Source: Trueperella bonasi
Lineage (GTDB): Bacteria; Actinomycetota; Actinomycetes; Actinomycetales; Actinomycetaceae
NCBI RefSeq assembly: GCF_030811535.1
Contig: NZ_JAUSQX010000001.1
Location: forward strand, 1,674,001-1,738,000
Reading direction: 5' to 3'
DNA: 64,000 bases
Positions 19,163-27,240 of the stretch are shown in pieces. Each line of letters begins with the position of its first letter. The first letter of the stretch is position 1. The notes beneath the pieces are model-generated. The model did no database searches. It saw only the letters and a program-made list of their open reading frames with translations, and was not told the origin of the DNA. The position numbers were made by a program, and so were the translations under genes.

Positions 19163-20952
19163 AGAAAATCTGGATCGCGCTACTAGTACTGTTCGCCGTC
19201 GTCGGCATTGCACCGGCGGCGGCCGCGAACGTCATATCCGATATCGCGATCGAAGCGGAAATCCTAGCCGACGGCTCGGCAGTCATCACCGACACGCGAA
19301 CGTTCACTGCGAACGAGGGAAGCGAACACTATATTTCGCTGGAAAATCTTGGGCCGTCAGATGTTGTCGGTTTTTCTGTTGTGCTTAATGGTCATCAGCT
19401 TGAGGATGTTGGCGAATGGGACGTGGACCGCAGCCGATTAGAAAAAGCGGGGAAGTCCGGCGTCGTTACTCTTTATGACGGGTACGAACTTGCCTTTGGC
19501 TTTGGCGACTACGGCACGCACACGGCTGTCATGACGTACACCGTGACGAACTTCGTGGAAAACCTCGAGGACGGCGCACAGGCCGTGTACTGGGAATTCA
19601 TTCCCAAAAATATGACGCGTACCGAGAATGTAACCATCCGGCTCACGAGCGCCGAAGGCGTAACCTTCAACCAGGAAAATTCGAGGATTTGGGGATTCGG
19701 TTTTGAAGGCGAGACAGAGATTACGCCTGAGGCGTTGGTGATGAGGACGACGGCAGAAATTACCGCGAGGGACTACATGACTCTTTTGGCGATCTTCCCT
19801 CAGGCGCCTTTCACCTCAACTGTCACGATGCCGCATACCTCGGAATCGCTCGAAGCCCGCGCAAAGGAAGGATCTATCTGGGAAGACGACCCCGATGGTG
19901 GGGATTCCCCGACTAGGGGGTGGAAGGATTCCGGCACGAGCCGCAAATCCCCAGATTTTGATTGGAAGGAGATCATTAGCGGGCTTGGCAAGGGTTTGAG
20001 TTCTATGGTGGGACTTCTGTTTTGGTCGATAGTTTTGTTTTTTGGCTTTGAGTACTACAAAAAGGACAAGAACAAGCAAATTAGCCAACACGAGGCACGC
20101 GGTTTATTCAGCTTTGGTGCGAAGCCCACGGTTGGTAAGGAAGATTACTGGCGGGAGGTACCGTATCAGGGACCGGTTGCCGACGTCGTCGCGGTAGCTA
20201 GCAGCGCGCTGCCGGGGCTTGCCACCGCACTACTTTTGCAGTGGATTAAAGACGGGGCCCTGCGCGAGGTTCAACATGTTTCCGGGTGGGTGTTTAAGCG
20301 TGAGGAAGCCGCGTTCCGTATCGAAGGAACGCCGGTGTTTCGTTCCGATGTCGAGCGAACCTACTGGGATTTCATTGTTCGCGCGGCACGAGATGACGCC
20401 ACTTTACAGCGCAAAGAAATCGAGAAATTCACCCGGCGCAACTCGGATTCAGTCGGCTCGTGGCAGAGCTCGGCTCGGGCGTATTCCCGCGAAAAGTTAA
20501 AAGAGCAAGGACTCGTCGAAACTTTCGAGACCACGACTTTTGGCCTATTCACGAGAACCCATACGCGGATTAACCAGGAAGGGATGGAACTCAAGAACCG
20601 CATCCAAGGGTTTAAGAATTACCTGCGAGATTTTTCGCTTTTAAACGAGCGCGGAGCTTCGAATGTGCTGCTGTGGGATGAGTACATGATCTGGGCCGGA
20701 TTCCTTGGCATCGCCGAGGAAGTAGCTAGACAGTTCAATATCGTTGATCCGACTTACACGCAGGCGACGAGTATCACTCAGACTTCTACGGTAATTTCGC
20801 ACGATTTCTCCAACCATATGGAGAGCACTTATAAGTCTGCGATAAGCCGGTCATCGAGTAGTAGTTCCTCTTCCGGTGGTGGCGGTCGCAGTTCGTCATC
20901 CGGTGGCGGTGGCGGCGCGCGTGGAGGCGGCTCCGGCGGCGGCATTCGGTAA
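19159..20952 (+). CDS. DUF2207 predicted membrane protein
   Basis: A 597-residue protein with a signal peptide (KKIWIALLVLFAVVGIAPAAAA), an extracellular domain to about residue 230 (IAIEAEILADGSAVITDTRTF is the DUF2207 start), a linker, a membrane helix near 280-297 (LSSMVGLLFWSIVLFFGF) and a cytosolic alpha/beta part. The tail is almost pure Ser/Gly (SSSSSSSSGGGGRSSSSGGG), a feature seen in this family. The ATG at 19159 is preferred over GTG 19153 because it overlaps the lemA stop. Function is unknown; the pairing with LemA suggests a joint envelope role. Confidence 0.8.
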   Translation: MKKIWIALLVLFAVVGIAPAAAANVISDIAIEAEILADGSAVITDTRTFTANEGSEHYISLENLGPSDVVGFSVVLNGHQLEDVGEWDVDRSRLEKAGKSGVVTLYDGYELAFGFGDYGTHTAVMTYTVTNFVENLEDGAQAVYWEFIPKNMTRTENVTIRLTSAEGVTFNQENSRIWGFGFEGETEITPEALVMRTTAEITARDYMTLLAIFPQAPFTSTVTMPHTSESLEARAKEGSIWEDDPDGGDSPTRGWKDSGTSRKSPDFDWKEIISGLGKGLSSMVGLLFWSIVLFFGFEYYKKDKNKQISQHEARGLFSFGAKPTVGKEDYWREVPYQGPVADVVAVASSALPGLATALLLQWIKDGALREVQHVSGWVFKREEAAFRIEGTPVFRSDVERTYWDFIVRAARDDATLQRKEIEKFTRRNSDSVGSWQSSARAYSREKLKEQGLVETFETTTFGLFTRTHTRINQEGMELKNRIQGFKNYLRDFSLLNERGASNVLLWDEYMIWAGFLGIAEEVARQFNIVDPTYTQATSITQTSTVISHDFSNHMESTYKSAISRSSSSSSSSGGGGRSSSSGGGGGARGGGSGGGIR

Positions 20953-21173
20953 CGGCGCTCATTCCAGCGGTGATCGCCTCACGGAAAGGCCCGCTCACCG
21001 AGTTGCGCGTTGCTTAGGGAGCTTGCACCGGTAACCGTCTGAGGTATCGATGCCTGCACGATATGTACAAGCGGTGCACATTGGCTGAACATTTGGGGGA
21101 CGATTCCGGGAAGATCTTGGTATATGCGAAGATCGGGCTGGAATCATCCCTCAATGTCGTGCGCGCGATCGGC

Positions 21174-21179
21174 TACGAT
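21174..21179 (+). promoter_or_regulatory. -10 box TACGAT, leaderless start of the CxC small gene and ribF
   Basis: The hexamer ends 6 nt before the ATG at 21186. It would drive a bicistronic message with ribF. The 233 nt between the DUF2207 gene and this ATG otherwise show only a weak CGGTGA/TCACCG hairpin (20968-21000). Confidence 0.45.
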
Positions 21180-21185
21180 GTGCAC

Positions 21186-21374
21186 ATGAGTGAAAAATGT
21201 GGATGCGGCGGCCGCGGGCAAGGTCATGGCCGTCAAAGAGGACATGGTCGAGCTGGTGGATGCCAGTGCGGCGGCAAGGGCAAACGACGCGGCCAGCACA
21301 CCGAAAACACGCCGGTGAATGCGCCACCCGACAGGTCTGAGGGACGCAAGCAGTTAGGGCTTCGCGGAGCCTGA
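21186..21374 (+). CDS. Small CxC/His/Gly-rich protein coupled to ribF
   Basis: Not recognised. The 62-residue product has two CxC pairs (Cys5/7 and Cys26/28) with His14 and His20 between them, embedded in Gly/Arg/Gln repeats (GRGQGHGRQRGHGRAGG), then a polar tail. The Cys/His spacing could bind a metal. The stop codon overlaps the ribF start (TGATG), so ribF would be translated by coupling; ribF itself shows no ribosome site. A start 123 nt further up is possible but lies before the -10 box. That it is truly translated is inference. Confidence 0.5.
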   Translation: MSEKCGCGGRGQGHGRQRGHGRAGGCQCGGKGKRRGQHTENTPVNAPPDRSEGRKQLGLRGA

Positions 21375-22357
21375 TGAAAGTTATCTATTCAACCGAGGAC
21401 TACTCGCTCGGTCCATCCGTTGTGACCATCGGAATTTTTGATGGCGTTCACAAGGGGCACCACGCTATTTTGACCGAGACCGTGCGTCAGGCGCGCGAGT
21501 TGGGTTATGACGCCGTGGTGCTCACGTTTGATCCGCACCCGAGCCATGTGCACCATCCCGCGACGAACATGCCACTGATTTCGACGGTGGATGACCGGCT
21601 GAACATGCTGGAGGCCGCGGGGATCGACGTCGTCGTGGTGCAGGCGTACGACTTGGACTACGCACAGACCACGCCCGAAGACTTCATCGATCAGCAGTTG
21701 ATCGGGAAGCTAGGGGCCCGGGCCGTCGTCGTTGGAGAGGATGTACGGTTTGGGCGTAAGAACGCTGGGAATGGCGAGTTTTTACGCACTTACGGCGGTG
21801 ATCGCATTACGGTGACGCTGATCGACGATCTGAATGCTAAGTCGGGCCGGCGTTATTCCTCCACGTGGATCCGTGAATTGCTCGACGAGGGCAACGTGCG
21901 TGAGGCCGGCAAAGTGCTCGGGCGCCCGCATAGACTGCGCGGCGTTGTCGAACATGGGTTTAAACGCGGCCGGGAACTCGGATTTCCGACTGCAAATCTG
22001 CCGGGGGAGGGCATCGGAGAAGTGCCGCGTGATGGCGTGTATGCCGGCTGGCTTGTGCGTCGGATCCCCGGTTCGACGGCCACGGTACATCTTCCCGCAG
22101 CGATCTCGATCGGAACCAACCCGCAGTTTGATGGCGAGGTGCGAACCGTTGAAGCGCACGCGCTCGGGCGTGCAGACTTGAACCTGTACGGAGAAGAGAT
22201 CGCGATCGACTTCGTGGACTACGTACGGCCCATGCTCAAGCTTGACTCGGTCGAGGCTCTCCAAGAGCAGATGGATGACGACCTGCGAAAGACGGCCGAA
22301 ATCCTTGGTGTGCCCGTGTCGTACCGGGTCGATCCGGCCGACGTAACCGCACGTTAG
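21374..22357 (+). CDS. ribF: Bifunctional riboflavin kinase/FAD synthetase
   Basis: RibF converts riboflavin to FMN and then FAD. The 327-residue protein has the N-terminal nucleotidyltransferase domain (VTIGIFDGVHKGHHAIL, LTFDPHPSHV, VVGEDVRFGRKNAGN, SSTWIRELLDEGNV) and the C-terminal flavokinase domain (GRELGFPTANLPGEG and DGVYAGWLV). The position next to rpsO is common in Gram-positive bacteria. The ATG overlaps the upstream small gene. No FMN riboswitch is seen. Confidence 0.94.
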   Translation: MKVIYSTEDYSLGPSVVTIGIFDGVHKGHHAILTETVRQARELGYDAVVLTFDPHPSHVHHPATNMPLISTVDDRLNMLEAAGIDVVVVQAYDLDYAQTTPEDFIDQQLIGKLGARAVVVGEDVRFGRKNAGNGEFLRTYGGDRITVTLIDDLNAKSGRRYSSTWIRELLDEGNVREAGKVLGRPHRLRGVVEHGFKRGRELGFPTANLPGEGIGEVPRDGVYAGWLVRRIPGSTATVHLPAAISIGTNPQFDGEVRTVEAHALGRADLNLYGEEIAIDFVDYVRPMLKLDSVEALQEQMDDDLRKTAEILGVPVSYRVDPADVTAR

Positions 22358-22408
22358 TAGAGGCGCATCTCACCTAACCCGGCAGGTGGGCAGGCGTTGA
22401 GTGCGTGC

Positions 22409-22414
22409 TAAACT
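22409..22414 (+). promoter_or_regulatory. rpsO -10 box TAAACT
   Basis: The box lies in GCTAAACTTGGG, the same 12-nt string as at pyrH. It gives a leader of about 79 nt. Confidence 0.5.
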
Positions 22415-22417
22415 TGG

Positions 22418-22499
22418 GGAGCCGTTCGATCGGCCACGGAACGTCAGCGCTTGGGAGAACAAGCCCCGGGCTCCGTGCAACGAGTAGAAGGAGAATCGT
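22418..22499 (+). promoter_or_regulatory. rpsO 5' leader with inverted repeat
   Basis: GGAGCC (22418-22423) can pair with GGCTCC (22469-22474), and an AGAAGGAGAA ribosome site precedes the ATG. S15 represses its own leader in other bacteria; whether this fold does so is inference. Confidence 0.3.
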
Positions 22500-22769
22500 A
22501 TGGCTCTGTCCAAGGAGCGTAAAGACGAAATCATCAAGGAATACGCGACTCATGAGGGCGATACCGGCTCTCCCGAAGTGCAGGTTGCACTGCTATCGGC
22601 TCGTATTTCAGAACTGACCGAGCACTTCCGCAGCCACAAGCACGATCATCATTCGCGCCGCGGCCTGATGTTGCTCATTGGTAAGCGTAAGCGCCTTCTG
22701 TCATACCTGCAGAAGGAAGATATCGAACGCTACCGCGATCTTATCCAGCGTCTCGGCCTTCGCCGCTAG
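22500..22769 (+). CDS. rpsO: 30S ribosomal protein S15
   Basis: S15 binds the central domain of 16S rRNA early in 30S assembly. The 89-residue length is exact. It shows the helix pattern [21 protein letters not shown], then [20 protein letters not shown] and [20 protein letters not shown]. It has its own promoter and terminator and lies upstream of pnp, as in most bacteria. Confidence 0.97.
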   Translation: MALSKERKDEIIKEYATHEGDTGSPEVQVALLSARISELTEHFRSHKHDHHSRRGLMLLIGKRKRLLSYLQKEDIERYRDLIQRLGLRR

Positions 22770-22777
22770 ATGCTACT

Positions 22778-22810
22778 CGGCCCGCCCCTGTGATGGAGCG
22801 GGCCGTTTCT
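22778..22810 (+). terminator. rpsO terminator
   Basis: CGGCCCGC (22778-22785) pairs with GCGGGCCG (22798-22805) and is followed by TTTCTCGTT, an imperfect U-tract. Confidence 0.75.
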
Positions 22811-22942
22811 CGTTCCTCACACGCTAAGTGAGACAAAATTTAAGATTTGCAGATAGAAGACCCCGTCGGTCCTCGGTTGTGGTTACCGCTCCCGCAGCGG
22901 TGATGATGATCGATGGCCGCGGGCACATAGAAAAGGAGATCC

Positions 22943-25279
22943 ATGGAGGGTCCAGACGTAAAATTTGTCGAAGCCGTCATTGATAATGGCGTTCACGGCA
23001 CCCGTACCATTCGTTTTGAAACCGGCCTGCTTGCTCGTCAGGCAGCCGGCTCGGCGTTGGCCTACCTCGATGAGGAAACCACCGTCCTAGCCACTACGGC
23101 CGTGTCCAACCAGCCGAAGGAACATTTCGATTTCTTCCCGCTCACGGTTGACGTCGAAGAGCGTCAGTACGCGGCAGGGCGCATCCCCGGGTCGTTCTTC
23201 CGCCGGGAAGGGCGCCCCACCACCGAGGCGATTCTTACCTGCCGCCTGATCGACCGCCCGCTTCGCCCGGCGTTCGCCAAGGGCCTGCGCAACGAGGTTC
23301 AGATCGTTGCCACCGTTTTCTCGGTCCATCCAGACGAGGCCTACGACGTCGTCGCTATGAACGCCTCCGCACTGTCCACCCAGCTTTCCGGACTCCCGTT
23401 CTCGGGCCCGGTTGGTGCCGTACGTATCGCGCTGATCGATGGCGACTGGGTCGCGTTCCCGAAGTTCAGCCAGCTGCCGGACGCGACCTTCCAGATGGTC
23501 GTCGCGGGCCGGATCGTCGGCGAGGATATCGCCGTCATGATGGTTGAAGCCGAAGCTGGTGACGACGTGCTGCCGAACATTGAGCGTGGCGGGGTCAAGC
23601 CCACCGAAGAAACCGTTGCCGAAGGCCTCGAAGCTGCCAAGAAGCACATTCGCGTGCTGTGTGAAGCGCAGGCCGAACTTGTGGAGAAGGCCGGCAAGGA
23701 AACCGAAGAGCTTCCACGCTTCCTGCCCTACGAGGACGAGGAATACGAAGCAGTCGGCAAAAAGCTTGACAAGTCCTTCGATGACCTGTGGGGAATCGTG
23801 GACAAGCACGAACGCGACGACGCCCTCAACGAACTCACCGAGAAAATCGTTGAAGAAATGTCGGAAGACTACCCGGAGCGCGAGCAGGCTCTGACGCTCG
23901 CCGTTAACGATCATTGGAAGCAGGCCATGCGCCGTCGTGTTTTGACCGAGGGCGTGCGCATGGACGGCCGCGCGCCCGATCAGATCCGCACGATTACCGC
24001 TGAAACGCAGGTGTTACCGCGGGTTCACGGGTCGGCACTGTTCCAGCGTGGCGAAACCCAGATTTTGGGCGTGACCACCTTGAACATGCTCAAGATGGAG
24101 CAGCAGGTGGACAGCCTTTCGCCGATCACGTCCAAGCGCTACATGCACCATTACAACTTCCCGCCGTACTCGACCGGTGAAACCGGCCGAGTGGGCTCGC
24201 CCAAGCGCCGTGAGATCGGCCACGGCATGCTCGCTGAGCGCGCGCTCGTTCCGGTGCTGCCATCGCGCGATGAATTCCCGTACGCGATCCGCCAGGTGTC
24301 CGAGGCGCTCGGCTCCAACGGCTCGACTTCGATGGGTTCCGTGTGTGCATCGACTCTTTCGCTGCTCAACGCCGGCGTTCCGCTCAAGGCTCCGGTTGCC
24401 GGTATCGCGATGGGTCTGATTTCCGGTGAGATCGACGGCGAACAGCGCTACGTTGCCCTGACCGATATTCTCGGTGCGGAAGACGCGCTCGGAGATATGG
24501 ATTTCAAGGTGGCCGGTACGCGCGACATGGTGACCGCCCTGCAACTTGATACCAAGCTCGATGGAATTCCTGCCGAGGTTCTGGCCGCAGCGCTTCAGCA
24601 GGCGCACGATGCGCGCATCGCGATCTTGGACCTTATGGAACAGGCCGCGCCCGAACCTGAGGAAATGGCTGAAACCGCGCCGCGCATTATCAGCGTCAAG
24701 ATCCCAGTTGACAAGATCGGTGAGGTTATTGGCCCCAAGGGCAAGATGATCAACCAGATCCAAGAAGACACCGGGGCTGAGATCTCGATCGAGGAAGATG
24801 GCACCGTATTCATTGGCGCTGATAACGGTACCGCGGCTGACGCGGCTCGTGACACGATCAACCAGATCGCTAACCCGCAGATGCCTGAGGTTGGTGAACG
24901 GTTTGTTGGCACGGTTGTCAAGACCACCACCTTCGGCGCGTTTATTTCGCTTTCGCCAGGCAAGGACGGTCTGCTACACATTTCGCAGATCCGCCGCTTG
25001 GTTGGCGGTAAGCGCATTGACGCCGTCGAGGACGTGCTCAATGTTGGAGACAAGGTTGAGGTTGAACTGGCTGAAATCGATCAGCGTGGCAAGCTTTCGC
25101 TGAACGCCGTTCTGACTGAGGAGCAGCTCGCTGCCGAGGAAGCCAATAAGTCCGAAGAAGATGAGCGCCCGCGCCGCCGCAACAACGGCCGTAACCGCGA
25201 TGGTGAGGATCGTGAGGAGCGCCCGCGTGGTGAGCGCCGTCGGCGCCGTACTCGCACTCGTGAAAACGACGACGAGTAA
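22943..25279 (+). CDS. pnp: Polynucleotide phosphorylase
   Basis: PNPase degrades RNA from the 3' end with phosphate and can add tails. The 778-residue protein has two RNase PH cores (first with [15 protein letters not shown] and [22 protein letters not shown]; second with [10 protein letters not shown] and [15 protein letters not shown]), a KH domain ([20 protein letters not shown]) and an S1 domain ([17 protein letters not shown]). An Arg/Glu-rich tail of about 45 residues is typical of actinobacteria. The ATG has AAAAGGAGA. The 137-nt leader holds an ACCGCT/AGCGGT hairpin. Confidence 0.96.
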   Translation: MEGPDVKFVEAVIDNGVHGTRTIRFETGLLARQAAGSALAYLDEETTVLATTAVSNQPKEHFDFFPLTVDVEERQYAAGRIPGSFFRREGRPTTEAILTCRLIDRPLRPAFAKGLRNEVQIVATVFSVHPDEAYDVVAMNASALSTQLSGLPFSGPVGAVRIALIDGDWVAFPKFSQLPDATFQMVVAGRIVGEDIAVMMVEAEAGDDVLPNIERGGVKPTEETVAEGLEAAKKHIRVLCEAQAELVEKAGKETEELPRFLPYEDEEYEAVGKKLDKSFDDLWGIVDKHERDDALNELTEKIVEEMSEDYPEREQALTLAVNDHWKQAMRRRVLTEGVRMDGRAPDQIRTITAETQVLPRVHGSALFQRGETQILGVTTLNMLKMEQQVDSLSPITSKRYMHHYNFPPYSTGETGRVGSPKRREIGHGMLAERALVPVLPSRDEFPYAIRQVSEALGSNGSTSMGSVCASTLSLLNAGVPLKAPVAGIAMGLISGEIDGEQRYVALTDILGAEDALGDMDFKVAGTRDMVTALQLDTKLDGIPAEVLAAALQQAHDARIAILDLMEQAAPEPEEMAETAPRIISVKIPVDKIGEVIGPKGKMINQIQEDTGAEISIEEDGTVFIGADNGTAADAARDTINQIANPQMPEVGERFVGTVVKTTTFGAFISLSPGKDGLLHISQIRRLVGGKRIDAVEDVLNVGDKVEVELAEIDQRGKLSLNAVLTEEQLAAEEANKSEEDERPRRRNNGRNRDGEDREERPRGERRRRRTRTRENDDE

Positions 25280-25290
25280 AGACGCTTAGC

Positions 25291-25330
25291 AAGGTGGGGG
25301 TGGCATTTGGATGCCACCCCCACCTTTGGC
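25291..25330 (+). terminator. pnp terminator, 16-bp perfect stem
   Basis: AAGGTGGGGGTGGCAT (25291-25306) pairs without mismatch with 25311-25326 across a TTGG loop and is followed by TTGGCTTT. A strong intrinsic terminator. Confidence 0.85.
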
Positions 25331-25482
25331 TTTCCAAGGAATGTGAGCTTACGGGCTCGATCGTGTTACTGGTTTATGGCTGTGGTTATTGGCGAGATAG
25401 ACGCCAGTCGACCGACGGAGCCTAGTCGGCCGACATACCCCCTTTGGTGTAGCGAGTCCCCGGGTATGAAACAAAGCTCCGC

Positions 25483-25636
25483 GGGGGCGCTTTTGTTTAC
25501 GGGGGGCGCTAAGTCTCGCAGGCGGTTGGTAAACCAGCTAAAAACAGCAAATTCTTGGCTTACCGATCTCCGTGGGTGAGATGGAGCTCCGTGAGTCAGA
25601 TGGATCCCCGTAGGTGAGATGGAGCTCCGTAAGCAG
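25483..25636. repeat. 19-bp periodic repeat element, copy A
   Basis: Two 19-bp units at 25483-25501 and 25502-25520 (GGGGGCGCTTTTGTTTACG, GGGGGCGCTAAGTCTCGCA) are followed by an interrupted palindrome, GGTAAACCA (from 25528) and TGGCTTACC. Then come 3.6 units of exact 19-bp period from 25568: CTCCGTGGGTGAGATGGAG, CTCCGTGAGTCAGATGGAT, CCCCGTAGGTGAGATGGAG. The landmark offsets equal those of copy B at 42926. It lies about 150 nt after the pnp terminator. It resembles multi-site transposon ends; no transposase is nearby. Confidence 0.7.
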
Positions 25637-26082
25637 CCCTCGAGCGTTGCAGATTGTCCGGTTTGTTAAGGGCATCAAGTCCTTTTACCAAGAATCCGTG
25701 AAAATAATCTGACAAATGGCGGAATATTAGCGCGATCCTCGATCGTTCGGCTCAGGATCACACTTTTTTCACCAGGTTTAAGCTATGTCAGGGAATGTAG
25801 GCTGTGCAGGGCTTTAAGCTGTACGTGCTCAAGCTTTACGGGTAGCCTGAGTCACAGAATTATGAACGATGAGAAGGAGAACGGCGAGGGGGAGCCTCGC
25901 TGGGTCGCGCGCACGGGAGCTTCGAGCGAAGCGTCGAAAGAAACGAGGAATGCGCGGGTGACCGTTGTCGAAAAAGCTAGTTTACTCAGTTTCTATTTCT
26001 AAACTTGAGCTGGCTCGGGCTGATTGAAGCTTAGCTTGCCAAAGCAAAGTTCGATGAGGATCAGCGTGCGCGAAGTGGCTGA
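25637..26082. other. Gene-less stretch beside the RT remnant
   Basis: No credible reading frame. It has lower GC than its neighbours and scattered short repeats: TTTAAGCT occurs near 25777 and 25812, and GATCCT/AGGATC flanks 25735-25757. On the minus strand this would be 3' of the reverse-transcriptase remnant, so it may hold its decayed end. I could not read RT motifs here. Confidence 0.4.
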
Positions 26083-26089
26083 TCAAACC

Positions 26090-26860
26090 GCCCACATGAT
26101 TGGCGAAAGATTCCGCAGAATAAAAGCCAACGTGCTCAGCATGATCGTGTAGGTAAGCCCGTTTTCACGGTCGAATTCCACGAGTTCCAGGTCCATACCC
26201 GTAGCAATAATATTCGCTAGAACGCCACTGGTTGGTGACCCCTGGGGCAGAACTCCACGATCCGCCCGGGAATACCCTCCGATGACCGGATATTTGTTGA
26301 GTGCTTCCACTCGGATCAGGACTTGCTCATCCCACGGGGCGGCTTCGATGCGGTACTCTTCCTCGGGCACAGTTGAAAGCCGGGTAAGTTCGAAGCTGAA
26401 GAGCTTGCCGTAGCCAAGCGTTCGGTGCACATCGAAAATACGATCTTCGCGAATCGATGGAAAGAAATTATGCAGATCTAGCTTTAGCATCCAATCGCAA
26501 CCCACATGAAGTTTCGCGGCCTACAGTGCTGACTTGCTCTTCTGGTAGGCGAAGCTAACTTCCGAATGTGGATGATCGGACAAGATGTTATCGAGAATCC
26601 AGCGTTGAACGTGTTTGAGCTGGGTTTCGGCTCGGCGATGTCACGAGTGCTCCTCGCGGATTTCGACTTTCGAATTTCATATTTGCGATACGCGTGAGCA
26701 CGGCGGGCGACCATATTTCGCAGGTACACGTAGGAAACGTCTGTAAGTGAAGCGAGCTGCCCCAAAGTCAAAAAAGGGGGGCAATGAGTTCTCCTGCCGA
26801 ACCCGCGCCGGATTCGACCGAGTCTGGCGCTTGAGAATCTTGTTGGTGAAGGGAGCACAT
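26090..26860 (-). pseudogene. Degraded retron/DRT-like reverse transcriptase
   Basis: Read on the minus strand in pieces. The N-terminal part (QLASLTDVSYVYLRNMVARR) ends at DIAEP near 26625-26640, where a one-base shift moves to the frame of LKHVQRWILDNILS and EVSFAYQKSKSAL. A TAG at 26523-26521 interrupts, and the same frame resumes with AAKLHVGCDWMLKLDLHNFF. The RT palm motif LKLDLHNFFPSI and GVLPQGSPTSGVLANI are clear. The catalytic YADD site is destroyed: a second shift falls near 26145, and the shifted frame reads H-A-E-H at 26143-26132, losing both aspartates. The family call rests on these motifs; the exact class is unknown. Confidence 0.75.
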
Positions 26861-27225
26861 TTATCTACCTTAGTTTGGCCCAAGAATGCTCTTGCGATAC
26901 TCGCGCAAGCCAGTAGCTGCAAGTAGCAGACGGAACAAGTGAGTGATCGAGATGGCGTACTATCGGCGCCACCGTGTATGCCAGCAAAACGCTGGCCCGC
27001 TAAACAAATACAACGCCCTTCACCCTTCTTTAAACCTAGTGCGCGCACCTGGCGTGTTCAAGCACCAACAATCGAAGACATCCGGAAAACCGGGCACTGC
27101 CATCGAATTGATGCGGGAATCTCACAATGGCTGTGAGCAAGTATGCTCTCTTGGTATGTCGGTACTGAAAGGCGCATCTTTCCGAAGCTGGGGATAGTCC
27201 AGTGTAGCTGAGGGTGTCGGTGCGC
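26861..27225. other. Gene-less stretch upstream of the RT remnant
   Basis: Open frames here lack ribosome sites and recognisable motifs. On the minus strand this is the 5' side of the reverse transcriptase, where a retron would keep its non-coding RNA. I see no convincing msr/msd fold. The right end holds the promoter of the M16 peptidase gene. Confidence 0.35.
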
Positions 27226-27231
27226 TAGAGT
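27226..27231 (+). promoter_or_regulatory. -10 box TAGAGT upstream of the M16 peptidase gene
   Basis: The hexamer ends 9 nt before the ATG at 27241, so any leader would be only 2-3 nt. No ribosome site is present. Confidence 0.35.
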
Positions 27232-27240
27232 AGTCGAGTT

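Noticed and set aside
21000-21185. FMN riboswitch upstream of ribF
   Set aside because: The conserved RFN-element segments are not visible, and the promoter lies close to the small gene.
25483-25636. CRISPR array
   Set aside because: The 19-bp units abut each other with no spacers and are degenerate, and no cas genes are present.
26677-27048. A 123-residue minus-strand open frame with many cysteines and arginines
   Set aside because: It overlaps the better-supported RT frame, has no ribosome site and no family-like pattern.
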